From NCBI GenBank assembly GCA_016794595.1, contig JAEUJN010000039.1, positions 1 to 64,000 on the forward strand: a stretch of DNA of 64,000 nucleotides. Reading direction: 5' to 3'. This DNA comes from Kineosporiaceae bacterium. GTDB lineage: Bacteria > Actinomycetota > Actinomycetes > Actinomycetales > Kineosporiaceae. Positions 7,985-17,205 of this stretch are shown here, in pieces. Every line of letters starts with the position of its first letter. Within the stretch, counting starts at the first letter, position 1. The notes beneath the pieces were generated by a model. That model saw only the letters and a list, made by a program, of their open reading frames with translations, did no database searches and was not told where the DNA came from. A program made the translations under genes and the position numbers.

Positions 7985-9882
7985 ACGACAGCCCACGGGT
8001 GCTCGGCAACCGCTACGAGGTCGGCGACCTGCTGGGCCGTGGCGGGATGGCCGAGGTCCACCTGGGCCGGGACGCCCGCCTCGGTCGCGTGGTGGCGATC
8101 AAGCTGCTGCGCACCGACCTGGCCCGGGACCCGATCTTCCAGGCCCGCTTCCGCCGGGAGGCCCAGTCCGCTGCGGCACTGAACCACCCGGCGATCGTCG
8201 CCGTCTACGACACCGGCGAGGAGCAGCTCGTGGACGCCGCGGGCAGCCTGATCTCGTTGCCCTACATCGTCATGGAGTACATCGAGGGCCGGACCCTGCG
8301 TGAGCTGCTGCGTGACGGGCGGCCGCTCGACGTCCGCCAGGCCGTGGAGCTGACCATCGGCGTGCTCTCGGCGCTGGAGTACAGCCACCGCTCCGGCATC
8401 GTTCACCGGGACATCAAGCCGGCCAACGTCATGCTCACCCCGGACGGCGACGTGAAGGTGATGGACTTCGGCATCGCCCGGGCCCTGGCCGACGTCTCGA
8501 CCACGATGACCCAGACCCAAGCGGTCATCGGCACCGCGCAGTACCTGTCCCCCGAGCAGGCGCGCGGTGAGACCGTCGATGCGCGCAGCGATCTGTACTC
8601 GGCCGGCTGCCTGCTGTTCGAGCTGCTCACCGGGCGCCCGCCGTTCGTGGCCGACTCCCCGGTGGCCGTGGCCTACCAGCACGTCCGCGAGGCCCCCCCG
8701 ATCCCGAGCTCGCTCAACCCGGCCATCGGCGAGAGCCTGGACCGGGTCCTGCTGCACTCCCTGGCCAAGGACCGCGAGAGCCGATACCAGAGCGCCGCGG
8801 AATTCCGTGCGGACCTGGAGAACGTGCGCTCCGGGCGTCCGGTGCTGGCGCCGTCGGCGTTGGTCGGTGGCGGGGCGTCGGCGTCCCAGGTGGCCACCGA
8901 GGCGCTCGGCACCCCGGCGACGGCGACCCGGCCGATGACCACCCAGATGCCACCGCCCCCGGTGGGAGCCGGTAACCAGGTCGGCGCTGCCTACGGCGCC
9001 TACGGTTCACCGGAGTTGTCCTACGGCTACTCCGACACCCAGGGCTATCGGCGAGGGGAGGACCCCTCGGGACGGCGCGGCGGGCGCGGCTTCGGGTATG
9101 TGCTGCTGGGCCTGGTGGCCGTGGCGGTGTTCGCCGCCGTGGGCTACCTCGCCTACTCGCTGGTCGGTGGGGGGTCCTCGGGCAAGGTCACGGTGCCGGC
9201 GGTGGCCGGGTTGGGCCGCTCCGATGCCACGGCCAAGGTCGAGGCGCTGAAGCTCGTGGTGAAGGTGGTCGAGCAGCCGAGCGAGACCGTCCCCGAGGAC
9301 ACCGTGATCGAGCAGAACCCGACCTCGGGCACCCGGGTCGAATCGGGGACCGAGGTGCTGCTCACGGTCTCCACCGGCTCCTCGAGCGTCCAGGTGCCCG
9401 ACGTCCGCAACCTGAGTGAGAGCGAGGCGCGGGCGGAGTTGACCGCGGCCGGACTGACCGTGGCCGGGACCAAGTCGGTCGACAACCAGCCCAAGGTCGA
9501 CAAGGGCAACGTCGCGGGCACCGACCCCAAGGCCACGTCCTCGGTGAAGAAGGGCTCCGGGGTCACGTTGCTGATCTCGAGTGGCCTGGTCGAGGTGCCG
9601 GACGTGACCAACAAGTCCCTGGCGGACGCCGAGGCCGTGCTCAATGGTCTGGGCCTGAGCCGGACGGTGATCCCGGAGGTGAGCGAGGACCAGCCCGAGG
9701 GAACGGTGCTGAGGCAGGACCCGCCCAAGGGGGAGAAGGTCGACGCCGCCAGCACCACGGTGACCCTGCACGTGGCCACGCCCCCGGAGCCGTCACCGTC
9801 GGAGAACCCGTCGCCGTCGGAGAACCCGCCGCCGTCCGGGGAACCGAGCCCGCAGCCGGAGCCCTCACCGCAACCCAGCTGA
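7981..9882 (+). CDS. pknB: PknB: PASTA-domain Ser/Thr protein kinase
   Basis: 633 aa from the GTG at 7981, preceded by GGGGGG at 7970-7975; an upstream in-frame GTG at 7948 lacks such a site. Kinase domain 1-275: glycine loop LGRGGMAEV, Lys41, HRDIKPAN with Asp144, DFG Asp162. One membrane helix at about 371-394. Three extracellular PASTA repeats follow (about 399-466, 467-534, 535-598), each with the VPDV or VPAV opening, then a Pro/Ser/Glu tail (EPSPS-type repeats). PASTA domains sense muropeptides or lipid II and the kinase controls growth and division. Mycobacterial PknB has four PASTA domains, so one fewer here. Confidence 0.95.
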   Translation: MNDSPRVLGNRYEVGDLLGRGGMAEVHLGRDARLGRVVAIKLLRTDLARDPIFQARFRREAQSAAALNHPAIVAVYDTGEEQLVDAAGSLISLPYIVMEYIEGRTLRELLRDGRPLDVRQAVELTIGVLSALEYSHRSGIVHRDIKPANVMLTPDGDVKVMDFGIARALADVSTTMTQTQAVIGTAQYLSPEQARGETVDARSDLYSAGCLLFELLTGRPPFVADSPVAVAYQHVREAPPIPSSLNPAIGESLDRVLLHSLAKDRESRYQSAAEFRADLENVRSGRPVLAPSALVGGGASASQVATEALGTPATATRPMTTQMPPPPVGAGNQVGAAYGAYGSPELSYGYSDTQGYRRGEDPSGRRGGRGFGYVLLGLVAVAVFAAVGYLAYSLVGGGSSGKVTVPAVAGLGRSDATAKVEALKLVVKVVEQPSETVPEDTVIEQNPTSGTRVESGTEVLLTVSTGSSSVQVPDVRNLSESEARAELTAAGLTVAGTKSVDNQPKVDKGNVAGTDPKATSSVKKGSGVTLLISSGLVEVPDVTNKSLADAEAVLNGLGLSRTVIPEVSEDQPEGTVLRQDPPKGEKVDAASTTVTLHVATPPEPSPSENPSPSENPPPSGEPSPQPEPSPQPS

Positions 9883-9906
9883 CCAACCCAGCCGACCAAC
9901 CCAGCC

Positions 9907-9982
9907 GGCGGCCCGGCTGACCAACCCAGCCGAGCAGCCCGGCCGGCGGCCCGGCTGACCGACCCAGCCGAGCGGCCGGCTC
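9907..9982. repeat. Two tandem 38-bp minisatellite units
   Basis: Units at 9907-9944 and 9945-9982 are near-identical, both opening GGCGGCCCGGCTGACC and containing ACCCAGCCGAGC. Two shorter GACCAACCCAGCC copies precede them at 9881-9906. The array fills the gap between convergent pknB and trpG and its last unit reaches the trpG stop codon. It may serve as a spacer or bidirectional terminator. Confidence 0.75.
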
Positions 9983-10631
9983 AGCGGCGGACGAGCGGAG
10001 CCAGCCCGTGCGAGCGGGCGACGGCGTCCGGTGAACCGCACAGCTCGAGCCAGTTCGCCAGCAGGCGGTGCCCGCCCTCGGTGAGCACCGACTCAGGGTG
10101 GAACTGGACGCCGTGCAGCGGCAGCGTGCGGTGCTGCAGGCCCATGACCACGCCGTCCTCGGTCCAGGCGGTGACCTCGAGGGCGTCCGGCACGGTGTCG
10201 GCGACGACCGCCAGGGAGTGGTACCGGGTCGCGGTGAACGGGGAGGCCAGCCCGTCGAGTACCCCCTGACCCCGGTGGAAGACCTCGGAGGTCTTGCCGT
10301 GCATCAGTTCCGGGGCGTGGGTGACGGTGCCCCCGAAGACCTCGCCCAGCCCCTGGTGGCCCAGGCACACGCCCAGCATCGGCTGGGCGCGTTCGGCGCA
10401 GTGCTCGATCATGGCGGGGCACACCCCGGCCTGTGACGGCGTGCCCGGGCCGGGTGAGAGCAGCACCCCGTCGTAGGGGTCGGCGTCCGAGGTGCCCACC
10501 TCGTCGTTGCGCCGGACGTCGCAGCGCGCCCCGAGCTGGGCGAGGTAGCCGACGATCGTCCAGACGAAGCTGTCGTAGTTGTCGACGACGAGGATGCGGG
10601 TGGAGCCGGCGGGGTCGGTCACGGCGTCCAT
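9981..10631 (-). CDS. pabA: Glutamine amidotransferase, PabA/TrpG type
   Basis: 216 aa class I glutamine amidotransferase, the small subunit of aminodeoxychorismate or anthranilate synthase, supplying ammonia from glutamine. Visible motifs: VVDNYDSF at 15-22, oxyanion-hole SPGPGTP, nucleophile Cys89 in LGVCLGHQ and the HPE dyad His178/Glu180. The gene facing pknB is typical of actinobacteria, where it is annotated trpG or pabA. With no large subunit alongside, folate versus tryptophan use cannot be decided and it may serve both. It converges on pknB. Confidence 0.93.
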   Translation of the reverse strand: MDAVTDPAGSTRILVVDNYDSFVWTIVGYLAQLGARCDVRRNDEVGTSDADPYDGVLLSPGPGTPSQAGVCPAMIEHCAERAQPMLGVCLGHQGLGEVFGGTVTHAPELMHGKTSEVFHRGQGVLDGLASPFTATRYHSLAVVADTVPDALEVTAWTEDGVVMGLQHRTLPLHGVQFHPESVLTEGGHRLLANWLELCGSPDAVARSHGLAPLVRR

Positions 10632-10714
10632 GGTGTCATCCCGGACCGGTGACCGCGCCGGGGTATCGCGCCGGGTGGCGCCTGGGGTGTCCCGGCTGTC
10701 GCGTGGGCGCTTGC

Positions 10715-11479
10715 TCAGTCGAGCGGTACCGCGTGGTCCAGCCGGGGCGCGACGGCGTGCGCGGGCAGGGTCTGCACCCCGGAGTCGCGCACCTGGAAGC
10801 CCAGCCCGACCTGGTCGACGTAGGCGCGGTACAGGCCCACCTCGGGCGAGGCGTCGAGGGCCCGGCGCAGGGTGCCCGGTTCGCCGAGGGCGACCACCAC
10901 GTAGGGCGGGGAGTACAGCGTGTCGCCCAGCAGCAGGGTGTTGCCCACGCAGCGCACGGCGGTGGTCGCGATCACGCGACGTCCCATGATGGTCATCGCT
11001 CCTGCGCCACCGGCCCAGAGGGCGTTCACCACCGCCTGGAGATCCTGCTGGTGCACCACCAGCTCGTCCGGCCGGAAGCCCGCGCGGACCCGCCCGGGCG
11101 GTGCGTCGTCGAGGGTGACGGTCAGGGTCGGGCCGGCGACCGCCGACATGCCCGCCGCGGTGGCCAGCTCGGCGGCTCGCGCGCGCAGCCCGGCGACGCT
11201 GCTGTTGCCCTCGGAGGCGGTCAGGTCCTCGATCCGGCGGGACAGGTCGCCCACGCGCTCGGCGGCGGCGACCTGTCGGGAGAGCTCACTGGTGTACAGG
11301 GCCGAGCTGTCGGTCGGGTCCGCCCGGAATCCGTCCCGGGCATCGTGGGCGCTGGTCACGAACAGCAGGCCGGCGATCGCCAGGACGGCGGCCGGCGACC
11401 AGGACCGGCCCGTGCGGCCGCCCGCGGGGTGCCCGGAGAGGCGAGCTGCCGGGCGAGAGGGCGGTGCCTCGTGGCTCAC
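10715..11479 (-). CDS. DUF881 family protein
   Basis: 254 aa with an N-terminal hydrophobic segment (about residues 28-42), a short coiled-coil-like stretch (about 65-100) and a DUF881 domain with the characteristic DELVVHQQDLQAVVNALWAG segment. DUF881 proteins sit next to trpG/pknB or crgA in most actinobacteria; the function is not established, though the locus points to division or envelope. The GTG start is preceded by GGAGGGG, spacing about 5. It is divergent from crgA. Confidence 0.88.
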   Translation of the reverse strand: MSHEAPPSRPAARLSGHPAGGRTGRSWSPAAVLAIAGLLFVTSAHDARDGFRADPTDSSALYTSELSRQVAAAERVGDLSRRIEDLTASEGNSSVAGLRARAAELATAAGMSAVAGPTLTVTLDDAPPGRVRAGFRPDELVVHQQDLQAVVNALWAGGAGAMTIMGRRVIATTAVRCVGNTLLLGDTLYSPPYVVVALGEPGTLRRALDASPEVGLYRAYVDQVGLGFQVRDSGVQTLPAHAVAPRLDHAVPLD

Positions 11480-11637
11480 CGTCGGCCCCTCCGCTCGTCT
11501 GGTTCGGGGCTCCCGAGCGGGGCCGGTTCTGCCCCTGGTGCCCGCTGTGTCTCCGTCAGGTCAGCTCGCCGCTTACGCTAGGTACTGGAGTGATGGTGAG
11601 CCACCGATTCCGTCGATGACCGGCCGAGGAGCCCGAC

Positions 11638-11886
11638 ATGCCCGAATCCCCGGTGCGCCGCAAGGCGCCGTACACACCGCCGCCGGGGAAGGCTGCCGCC
11701 CCCAAGCCCAACCCGCGATGGTTCGTCCCCCTGATGGTCGGCCTGCTCGTGCTGGGATTGGTCTACCTGGTGGTGAGCTACCTGGCCGAGTTCCGGTACC
11801 CGGTCCCGGGGATCGACTACTGGAACCTGGGGATCGGGTTCGCGATCCTGATGGCCGGGTTCGTGATGACCACCCGCTGGCGCTGA
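11638..11886 (+). CDS. crgA: CrgA: cell division membrane protein
   Basis: 82 aa. A basic Pro-rich N-terminus (RRKAPYTPPPG, a CrgA hallmark) precedes two membrane helices (about 29-50 and 60-78) joined by a loop with the conserved PVPG and YWNLGIG residues. CrgA is a small actinobacterial division regulator that contacts FtsZ, FtsQ, FtsI and wall synthesis proteins. It stands alone between DUF881 (divergent) and the TspO-like gene. GAGGAG about 10 nt upstream supports the ATG. Confidence 0.95.
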   Translation: MPESPVRRKAPYTPPPGKAAAPKPNPRWFVPLMVGLLVLGLVYLVVSYLAEFRYPVPGIDYWNLGIGFAILMAGFVMTTRWR

Positions 11887-11993
11887 GCACCGGCCGGTAC
11901 TGAGCCCGATCTCCGACCCTCCCCTCTCCCTGCTCCCCTGACCGCCCGGTCGCGCCTTGCGCGTGGCCGGGCGGTGCGTCGTTCGGCACCGCA

Positions 11994-12068
11994 CGTCCAC
12001 AGGGTTGGCCACAGCCTGTGGGAAGTCACAGACCTGGAATTACACAGCTGTGAGTAACCCTGTGGACG
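11994..12068. repeat. Nested CACAG/CTGTG dyads with DnaA-box-like ends
   Basis: A perfect 13-bp inverted repeat (CGTCCACAGGGTT at 11994-12006; its complement at 12056-12068) encloses CCACAG-C-CTGTGG (12009-12021) and CACAGCTGTG (12043-12052). The outer ends include ACGTCCACA and TGTGGACGC, each 7/9 matches to the actinobacterial DnaA box TTGTCCACA. It lies between the 3' ends of crgA and the TspO-like gene. Confidence 0.6.
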
Positions 12069-12131
12069 CCGACCGTCCGGCCCGACGACGGCAGCGGTTG
12101 GTGGTGGTTCGCCCGCATCTCCGGGCACTGC

Positions 12132-12923
12132 TCAGCCGACGGCGACCGGGGTCCGCAACCTCCCGCGACGCGACGCGGCACCGTGGGCCAGCGCGATGAC
12201 ACCAGCGGCAGCGAGGGCTGCGGAGGCGGTCGCCGTCGACTCCGGCTCGTCGCTGATCCGACCGACCGCGATCCACGCCAGCCCCCAGATCATGGCGCCC
12301 GCGATCGCCCACCGAGAGAAGGCCCGCGCCACGACGACTCCGACGAGGGCCACCACCACCAGCACCGCGATCGCCACGGTGGTGGCCACGGGGGGCGTGG
12401 GTTGTACTCCCTCGGCGACGAGAGTGGCCGTGATGTTGGCGCAGGTGGCCACGGCGACCCAGCCCAGGTACAGGCCGAAGGTGGTGTCGACAACGAGGCC
12501 CTCCACCAGCGTGGGCCGGGCGAGCCGGGCGACCGCAGTGGCGAGCAGGACCAACACCGCCAGCAGTGCAACGATCACCGCCACGCTCGCCCAGAGCCAG
12601 TTCTGCTGGGTGACCAGCAGCCAGAGAGCGTTCAGCACCATGGAGGCGGAGGCGAGCACGCGGGTCCCGCGGGCGCGATCGCCGCGGTCGGGGCCTGGGA
12701 TCCACTGCCAGACGGTGTAGGCGGCGAGGCCGAGGTAGATCACCGACCAGATCGAGAAGGCAGGTCCTGCCGGCGCCAGCAGAGTGGCGTCCGCGGCCAG
12801 CGCGCCGCCGGAGGACTCCTGAACGCGCGTTCCCAGAACCCCCACCCCGACCAGGGTTCCCACCACACAGAACAGCTCGGCAAGGGTCACCAGAACCTGG
12901 TGTACCCGCAACGACCTCACCAT
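12132..12923 (-). CDS. TspO/MBR-like tryptophan-rich membrane protein
   Basis: 263 aa, about seven hydrophobic segments, rich in Trp within helices. The segment FSIWSVIYLGLAAYTVWQW and ALWLLVTQQNWLW resemble the TspO/MBR (tryptophan-rich sensory) family, whose members bind tetrapyrroles or related ligands. The ATG at 12923 is chosen because GGGAGGAA lies at the right distance; the open frame further upstream has no such site. It is longer than minimal TspO (about 160 aa), in line with the extended actinobacterial branch. Ligand unknown. Confidence 0.72.
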   Translation of the reverse strand: MVRSLRVHQVLVTLAELFCVVGTLVGVGVLGTRVQESSGGALAADATLLAPAGPAFSIWSVIYLGLAAYTVWQWIPGPDRGDRARGTRVLASASMVLNALWLLVTQQNWLWASVAVIVALLAVLVLLATAVARLARPTLVEGLVVDTTFGLYLGWVAVATCANITATLVAEGVQPTPPVATTVAIAVLVVVALVGVVVARAFSRWAIAGAMIWGLAWIAVGRISDEPESTATASAALAAAGVIALAHGAASRRGRLRTPVAVG

Positions 12924-13044
12924 CGCGCGCTTCCTCCCTCGGCTGCCATGGTGTGCACGGGCCGGCCGCGCGCGCACGTCGAACACCACCGCCGTGTGCC
13001 CACTGGCGCGGTTCGAGGTCCCTGAGCAGCACCACCGGCGCAGG

Positions 13045-14508
13045 TCACCCCTCGACAGCCGGACCCATGGCCAGCGAGGCCCGGTCGGCGGCCAGACGCC
13101 CCGAGTGCCAGCCCTCGGCATCCGTGGCCGATCCCAGGCTGCGCGAGCGCAGGCCCGCGGGGAACAGCGCCTCGAAGGCGGCCTCCACCGCCTCCTCCCG
13201 ATGCTGCAGCACGGGAACCAGGTCGCGCCCACCGGTCCGGCTCACGTCGGCGGCTGCCGCCTCGGTCTCGGCGCTGGCCACCTCGGTGAGCCGCTCACCG
13301 ATCCGGTGGGCGTAGGAGGTCAGGAACGAGGAACGGAACGCCCGGGTCCGGGAGCGGCCGTAGCGGTCACTGCGCGACCCCTCGCGACCCAGGGCCGCCA
13401 TCGCCTGCACCAACAGCGAGGTGAACAGGGTCTCGACGGCCGCCAGGTCGCCCGGGTGCCCGACCACGGTGGCGAACCCGAACGGCTGTGACCAGGCCGT
13501 GCGGCACCGGTTCGGCCCGGCCACCACCACGAGCAGCAGCATCTTGGCCTGCTCGTACGGGGCGTCGATGCCGATCCGCTGCGCGACCGGCTCCTCTGTG
13601 CTGCCCCCGGCCGCGGCGTCCGCGGCGGCCAGCAGGGCGGTGTCGATGCTGTGCCGGGCCATCAGCGCCTGGGCGCCCGCGGTGAACGTCTCGGCCTCCG
13701 CCGCGCACGGCGTCGACTCGGCCTTGGCCAGCAGCGCCCGCACCCGGCTCAGGATCCGCTCGTCGACCTGCGGCCGCTCCGGCTCCGGACGCGAGGTGGC
13801 CGTGCCGGGCGCCGCACCGACCCGCTGGATCCTCGGCAGCCGCAGCAGCAGGTGCGCCACCTCGAGCGCGGCCCCGAGCCGCGCCGTCCAGCCCGGCCCG
13901 AGCCCGGCCGCCGACAGCGGCAACTCTCCGGCGGGCCACCACACCCGGGCCTCGAGCTCGTCGAGCTGCCCGGGCCAGCGCGGGTCGAGGGTCGCCGTGG
14001 CGTAGCGGGTGAGCTGGCGGGCCATCAGGTCGTGCAGCACCGCCACGTGCTCGGCGCGGGCCGAGCGCACCACCAGCCGGTGCAGATCCGCCGGCTCCCA
14101 CGCTTGGGACCAGGCCAGTTCGAACCCGGCGTCGACGGTGGCGATCACTGCCCGCTCGACGTCGCGGCGCTGGGTGGGCGATCCGGCGAGCTCGGACAGC
14201 GCGTCCAGCCGCTGGGCCACCCGCAGGTCGAGCGGGCCGGCGCCGTACCTCATCCGCCCCGCCTGGTCGACGTCGAGGATGTCGAGCACCTCGCTGATCA
14301 GCTGGTCGGCCCGCTGGGTGAGCGTCACGGGCGCGGGGGGCGGCACGTCGTCCAGGACGTCGTCGAACCCGAGGTCGTCGAACGCGAACAGGTCGTCGGG
14401 GAACGACGATCCCGACGCCCGCTGACCCTGCCGTGCCGCGTACTCGCGTGCGGCCCGTGACCGCTGTTTCGCCCTCGCCGCCCGCCGCTGCCGGTTGTTC
14501 ACTCCCAC
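13045..14508 (-). CDS. DUF2786 domain protein
   Basis: About 487 aa (GTG at 14508, GAGGG 7 nt upstream; a second GTG two codons later is possible). A basic N-terminus (NRQRRAARAKQR) leads to a long Leu/Arg/Ala-rich helical region, then a DUF2786 segment at about 248-290 (ILSRVRALLAKAEST...ALMARHSID) and a C-terminal region with FRSSFLTSYAHRIGERL. DUF2786 proteins are widespread in actinobacteria and phages with no established activity. It is monocistronic and convergent-free: divergent from the hydrolase downstream. No catalytic motif is evident. Confidence 0.75.
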   Translation of the reverse strand: MGVNNRQRRAARAKQRSRAAREYAARQGQRASGSSFPDDLFAFDDLGFDDVLDDVPPPAPVTLTQRADQLISEVLDILDVDQAGRMRYGAGPLDLRVAQRLDALSELAGSPTQRRDVERAVIATVDAGFELAWSQAWEPADLHRLVVRSARAEHVAVLHDLMARQLTRYATATLDPRWPGQLDELEARVWWPAGELPLSAAGLGPGWTARLGAALEVAHLLLRLPRIQRVGAAPGTATSRPEPERPQVDERILSRVRALLAKAESTPCAAEAETFTAGAQALMARHSIDTALLAAADAAAGGSTEEPVAQRIGIDAPYEQAKMLLLVVVAGPNRCRTAWSQPFGFATVVGHPGDLAAVETLFTSLLVQAMAALGREGSRSDRYGRSRTRAFRSSFLTSYAHRIGERLTEVASAETEAAAADVSRTGGRDLVPVLQHREEAVEAAFEALFPAGLRSRSLGSATDAEGWHSGRLAADRASLAMGPAVEG

Positions 14509-14625
14509 GGGCAGACCCTCGCACCCGGCACCGACAAGCTGCCCGGGCGACGCGAGGATCGGCTCGAGCGAACCAGATCCGGCGCCCGGATGACCGCCCC
14601 TCGCCCGGTCGTCCACCGTTGCCGC

Positions 14626-14631
14626 TAACGT
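14626..14631 (+). promoter_or_regulatory. Minus-10 box of a probable leaderless gene
   Basis: TAACGT ends 6 nt before the ATG at 14638, and no Shine-Dalgarno is present, so transcription probably begins at or next to the start codon. Confidence 0.5.
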
Positions 14632-14637
14632 GCCCGG

Positions 14638-15459
14638 ATGAGCGAGCGGCTCGACGTCCAGGGCGTGTCCGTGCAGGTCGACGGCACCGGACCGACGGTG
14701 GTCATGCTGCACGGCTGGCCGGACACCGCCGCGGTGTGGGACGGCACGGTGGCCGCGTTGCGCGACGGCTGTCGCTGCGTGCGGTTCACGCTGCCGGGCT
14801 TCGACGTCGACGCCCCGCCCCGGTCGGTCTCGGTGGCTCAGGCGAGCGCGCTGATCGCCGCCGTGGTCGACGCCGTCAGCCCGCAGCAGCCGGTCACCCT
14901 GCTGCTGCACGACTGGGGCTGCATGTTCGGCGGCGCTTACGCCGCCGCCCACCCCGAGCGGGTGCGCCGCGCCGTGGTCACCGACATCGGGGACGCCGGC
15001 TCGCGCGCCCACACCCAGGGGCTCACCCGCAGGCAGCAGGCGATGATCGTCGGCTACCAGGTGCCGCTGGCCCTGGCCTGGGTGCTCGGCCGGTGGCTGC
15101 CCGGGCCGGCCACCGCGATCACCCGCCGGATGGCGCGAGCGCTGCGCTGCCCGGTTCCACCGGAGCGGATCGGCTGGCAGCTCAACTACCCGTACGCGAT
15201 GCAGTGGCTGCGCGCCCTGGGTGGCCTGCGCGGCATGGCCCGGCTCGACAAGGTCTTCGGCGCCGACATCCCGGTGCAATTCTGCTACGGCCGGCGCAAG
15301 CCGTTCATGTTCCACTCCGAGCAGTGGCTGGCGAGGTTGCAGGCCACGCCGGGCTGCGCCGTCCGGGGCTTCGACACCGGGCACTGGGTGATGCTGGACG
15401 CGCCCGCGGAGTTCCACCAGGCCGTGCGCGACTGGCTGGACGACGAGCGGCAGGGGTAG
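14638..15459 (+). CDS. Alpha/beta hydrolase with Asp nucleophile
   Basis: 273 aa alpha/beta-hydrolase fold protein. The HGWPD motif (25-29) is the HGxP oxyanion motif of epoxide hydrolases and haloalkane dehalogenases. The nucleophile elbow is HDWGC with Asp92, and the catalytic His is His249 in GHWVMLDAP. An Asp nucleophile points to an epoxide hydrolase or dehalogenase mechanism rather than a serine esterase. The substrate cannot be read from sequence. The message is probably leaderless. It faces the rhomboid gene across a 124-bp gap. Confidence 0.82.
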   Translation: MSERLDVQGVSVQVDGTGPTVVMLHGWPDTAAVWDGTVAALRDGCRCVRFTLPGFDVDAPPRSVSVAQASALIAAVVDAVSPQQPVTLLLHDWGCMFGGAYAAAHPERVRRAVVTDIGDAGSRAHTQGLTRRQQAMIVGYQVPLALAWVLGRWLPGPATAITRRMARALRCPVPPERIGWQLNYPYAMQWLRALGGLRGMARLDKVFGADIPVQFCYGRRKPFMFHSEQWLARLQATPGCAVRGFDTGHWVMLDAPAEFHQAVRDWLDDERQG

Positions 15460-15583
15460 CGCCAGAGCACGGCTGCGCACGAGGACACGCGGGTCGCATT
15501 CATCGGGCCGAGGCCTGTTCGAACTCAACCGGACGGCTTGCGGGACTCTCGGCTCGCCGATCACGTGCCGCCTCGCCGGTCAG

Positions 15584-16486
15584 CTACATCAACAGCTGCG
15601 CGGGAACCGTGGCCACCTTCGTGATCACCAGGACGAGCAGCAGGACGGCGATCCCGGCCAGGCCGACCGGGTGCAGCACCGACCGGCGCTCCCGCGGAAC
15701 GTAGGCCAGCACCGCGCCGGCCAGGATGCCGGTGAGCAGGCCACCCAGATGGGCCTGCCAGGCGATCGACAGCCCGGGGAAGAAGCCGATGGCGGTGTTG
15801 ATCAGCAGCAGGGCGATCATGCCGCCGTTGTCCCGGCCGAGCCGGCGGTTGAACACCATGATGGCGCCCCACAGGCCGAAGACCGCCCCGGAGGCCCCGA
15901 CCGCGCCCGTCCACCAGCTCCTGGACGCCTCGCCGGGGACGGCGAGCAGGAACACCCCGACCGAGCCCCCGACCGCGCTCAGCAGGTACAGCCCGAGGAA
16001 CCGGGCCCTGCCGAGCAGACTCTCCAGGTACGGGCCGCCGAGCCACAGGGCGTACATGTTGAACGCGATGTGCAGCACGAAGTTCGGCGAGTGCAGGAAC
16101 GCCGCGGTGAGGAAGGTCCAGGGCTCGGCGATGGCGAAGGCCGGCACGAACATGAACTGACGGGTGACCGCGCCGCCGCCCAGCCACTGCAGGGCGTAGA
16201 CGGCGACGCACAGGCCGATCAGGGCGGTGGTGGCGTTGAGCCCGCCCCGCTGCACCTGGCCACCGAAGGTGGTGCGCGCCGTCCGCATGGTCTTGGCCTG
16301 GGCGGCGACACAGTCGACGCACTGGAATCCCACCGGAGCCGACCGCTGGCACTCCGGGCAGACCGGGCGATCGCAGCGCTGGCACCGGATGTAGGACTCG
16401 CGGTCCGGGTGCCGCGGGCAGACCGGAGCACCGCCCGCCGACGGCAGACCGAAGGCAGGCGGCCCGGACGGCGGCAGCTGGGTCAC
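15584..16486 (-). CDS. Rhomboid-family intramembrane serine protease
   Basis: 300 aa. A cytosolic N-terminus (residues 22-60) carries eight Cys/His zinc ligands in a B-box-like arrangement ([21 protein letters not shown]), common in actinobacterial rhomboids. About seven membrane helices follow, with the catalytic pair Ser199 in GASGAVFG and His246 in HLGG and the HIAFN oxyanion motif. It cleaves substrates within the membrane; targets unknown. The GTG start overlaps the stop of the cyclophilin gene as GTGA, so the two form a coupled operon, as in many actinobacteria. Confidence 0.93.
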   Translation of the reverse strand: MTQLPPSGPPAFGLPSAGGAPVCPRHPDRESYIRCQRCDRPVCPECQRSAPVGFQCVDCVAAQAKTMRTARTTFGGQVQRGGLNATTALIGLCVAVYALQWLGGGAVTRQFMFVPAFAIAEPWTFLTAAFLHSPNFVLHIAFNMYALWLGGPYLESLLGRARFLGLYLLSAVGGSVGVFLLAVPGEASRSWWTGAVGASGAVFGLWGAIMVFNRRLGRDNGGMIALLLINTAIGFFPGLSIAWQAHLGGLLTGILAGAVLAYVPRERRSVLHPVGLAGIAVLLLVLVITKVATVPAQLLM

Positions 16487-17031
16487 TCGCGCTCGATGCT
16501 CACACTGGTGATGGTCACCGGGTCGGCCGGACGGTCGGAGCGGTCGGTGGCGGTGTTCGCGATGGCGTCGACCACCTCACGGCTCGGGGCGTCGGCGACG
16601 ACCCCGAAGACGGTGTGCTTGCCCTGCAGGTGCGGGGTCGGCCCGACGGTGATGAAGAACTGGGACCCGTTGGTGCCGCGGCCCATCCGCTTGCCGGCGT
16701 TGGCCATGGCGAGCACGTAGGGCTTGGCGAAATTGAGCTCGGGGTGGATCTCGTCGTCGAAGTCGTATCCCGGGCCGCCGGAGCCGGTGCCGAGGGGGCA
16801 GCCACCCTGGATCATGAACCCGGCGATCACGCGGTGGAAGCCGAGGCCGTCGTAGAACCGGGCCGTGGTCCGCTGCCCGGAGCGCGGGTCCTTCCACTCA
16901 CGGGTGCCCTCGGCGAGCTCGACGAAGTTGGCCACCGTCTTGGGCGCGTGGTTGCCGAAGAGCTGCAACCGGATGTCGCCGCGGTTCGTGTGCAGCGTGG
17001 CCTTCAGGGTGGCGAGAGAGGCGTCGTTCAC
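16483..17031 (-). CDS. ppiA: Cyclophilin-type peptidyl-prolyl isomerase
   Basis: 182 aa, one cyclophilin domain with [23 protein letters not shown] and HTVFG motifs. No signal peptide, so cytoplasmic: it catalyses cis-trans isomerisation of X-Pro bonds. The GTG at 17031 is taken because AAGGAG precedes it and residues before it are not cyclophilin-like. It is the first gene of the operon with the rhomboid protease. This matches PpiA near the origin in mycobacteria. Confidence 0.94.
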   Translation of the reverse strand: MNDASLATLKATLHTNRGDIRLQLFGNHAPKTVANFVELAEGTREWKDPRSGQRTTARFYDGLGFHRVIAGFMIQGGCPLGTGSGGPGYDFDDEIHPELNFAKPYVLAMANAGKRMGRGTNGSQFFITVGPTPHLQGKHTVFGVVADAPSREVVDAIANTATDRSDRPADPVTITSVSIERE

Positions 17032-17205
17032 CGGAGGTACTTCTCCTTGATCGGGACGGGGAGGGGTCAGGGGGAGCAAGTGGAGCGACTCATCCTCGCA
17101 CGGTGCCCTGCCCGCTGGCGTGCCGTGGCTCCCGTGACCAGGATGGTTGGTGAACGGGGGTCCGGTCGGTGATCCGGACCTGTTCAGGACACGGTCGAGG
17201 ATGGG

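Noticed and set aside
11994-12068. Chromosome origin (oriC)
   Set aside because: Too few DnaA boxes (two imperfect) and no AT-rich unwinding region or dnaA/dnaN gene nearby.
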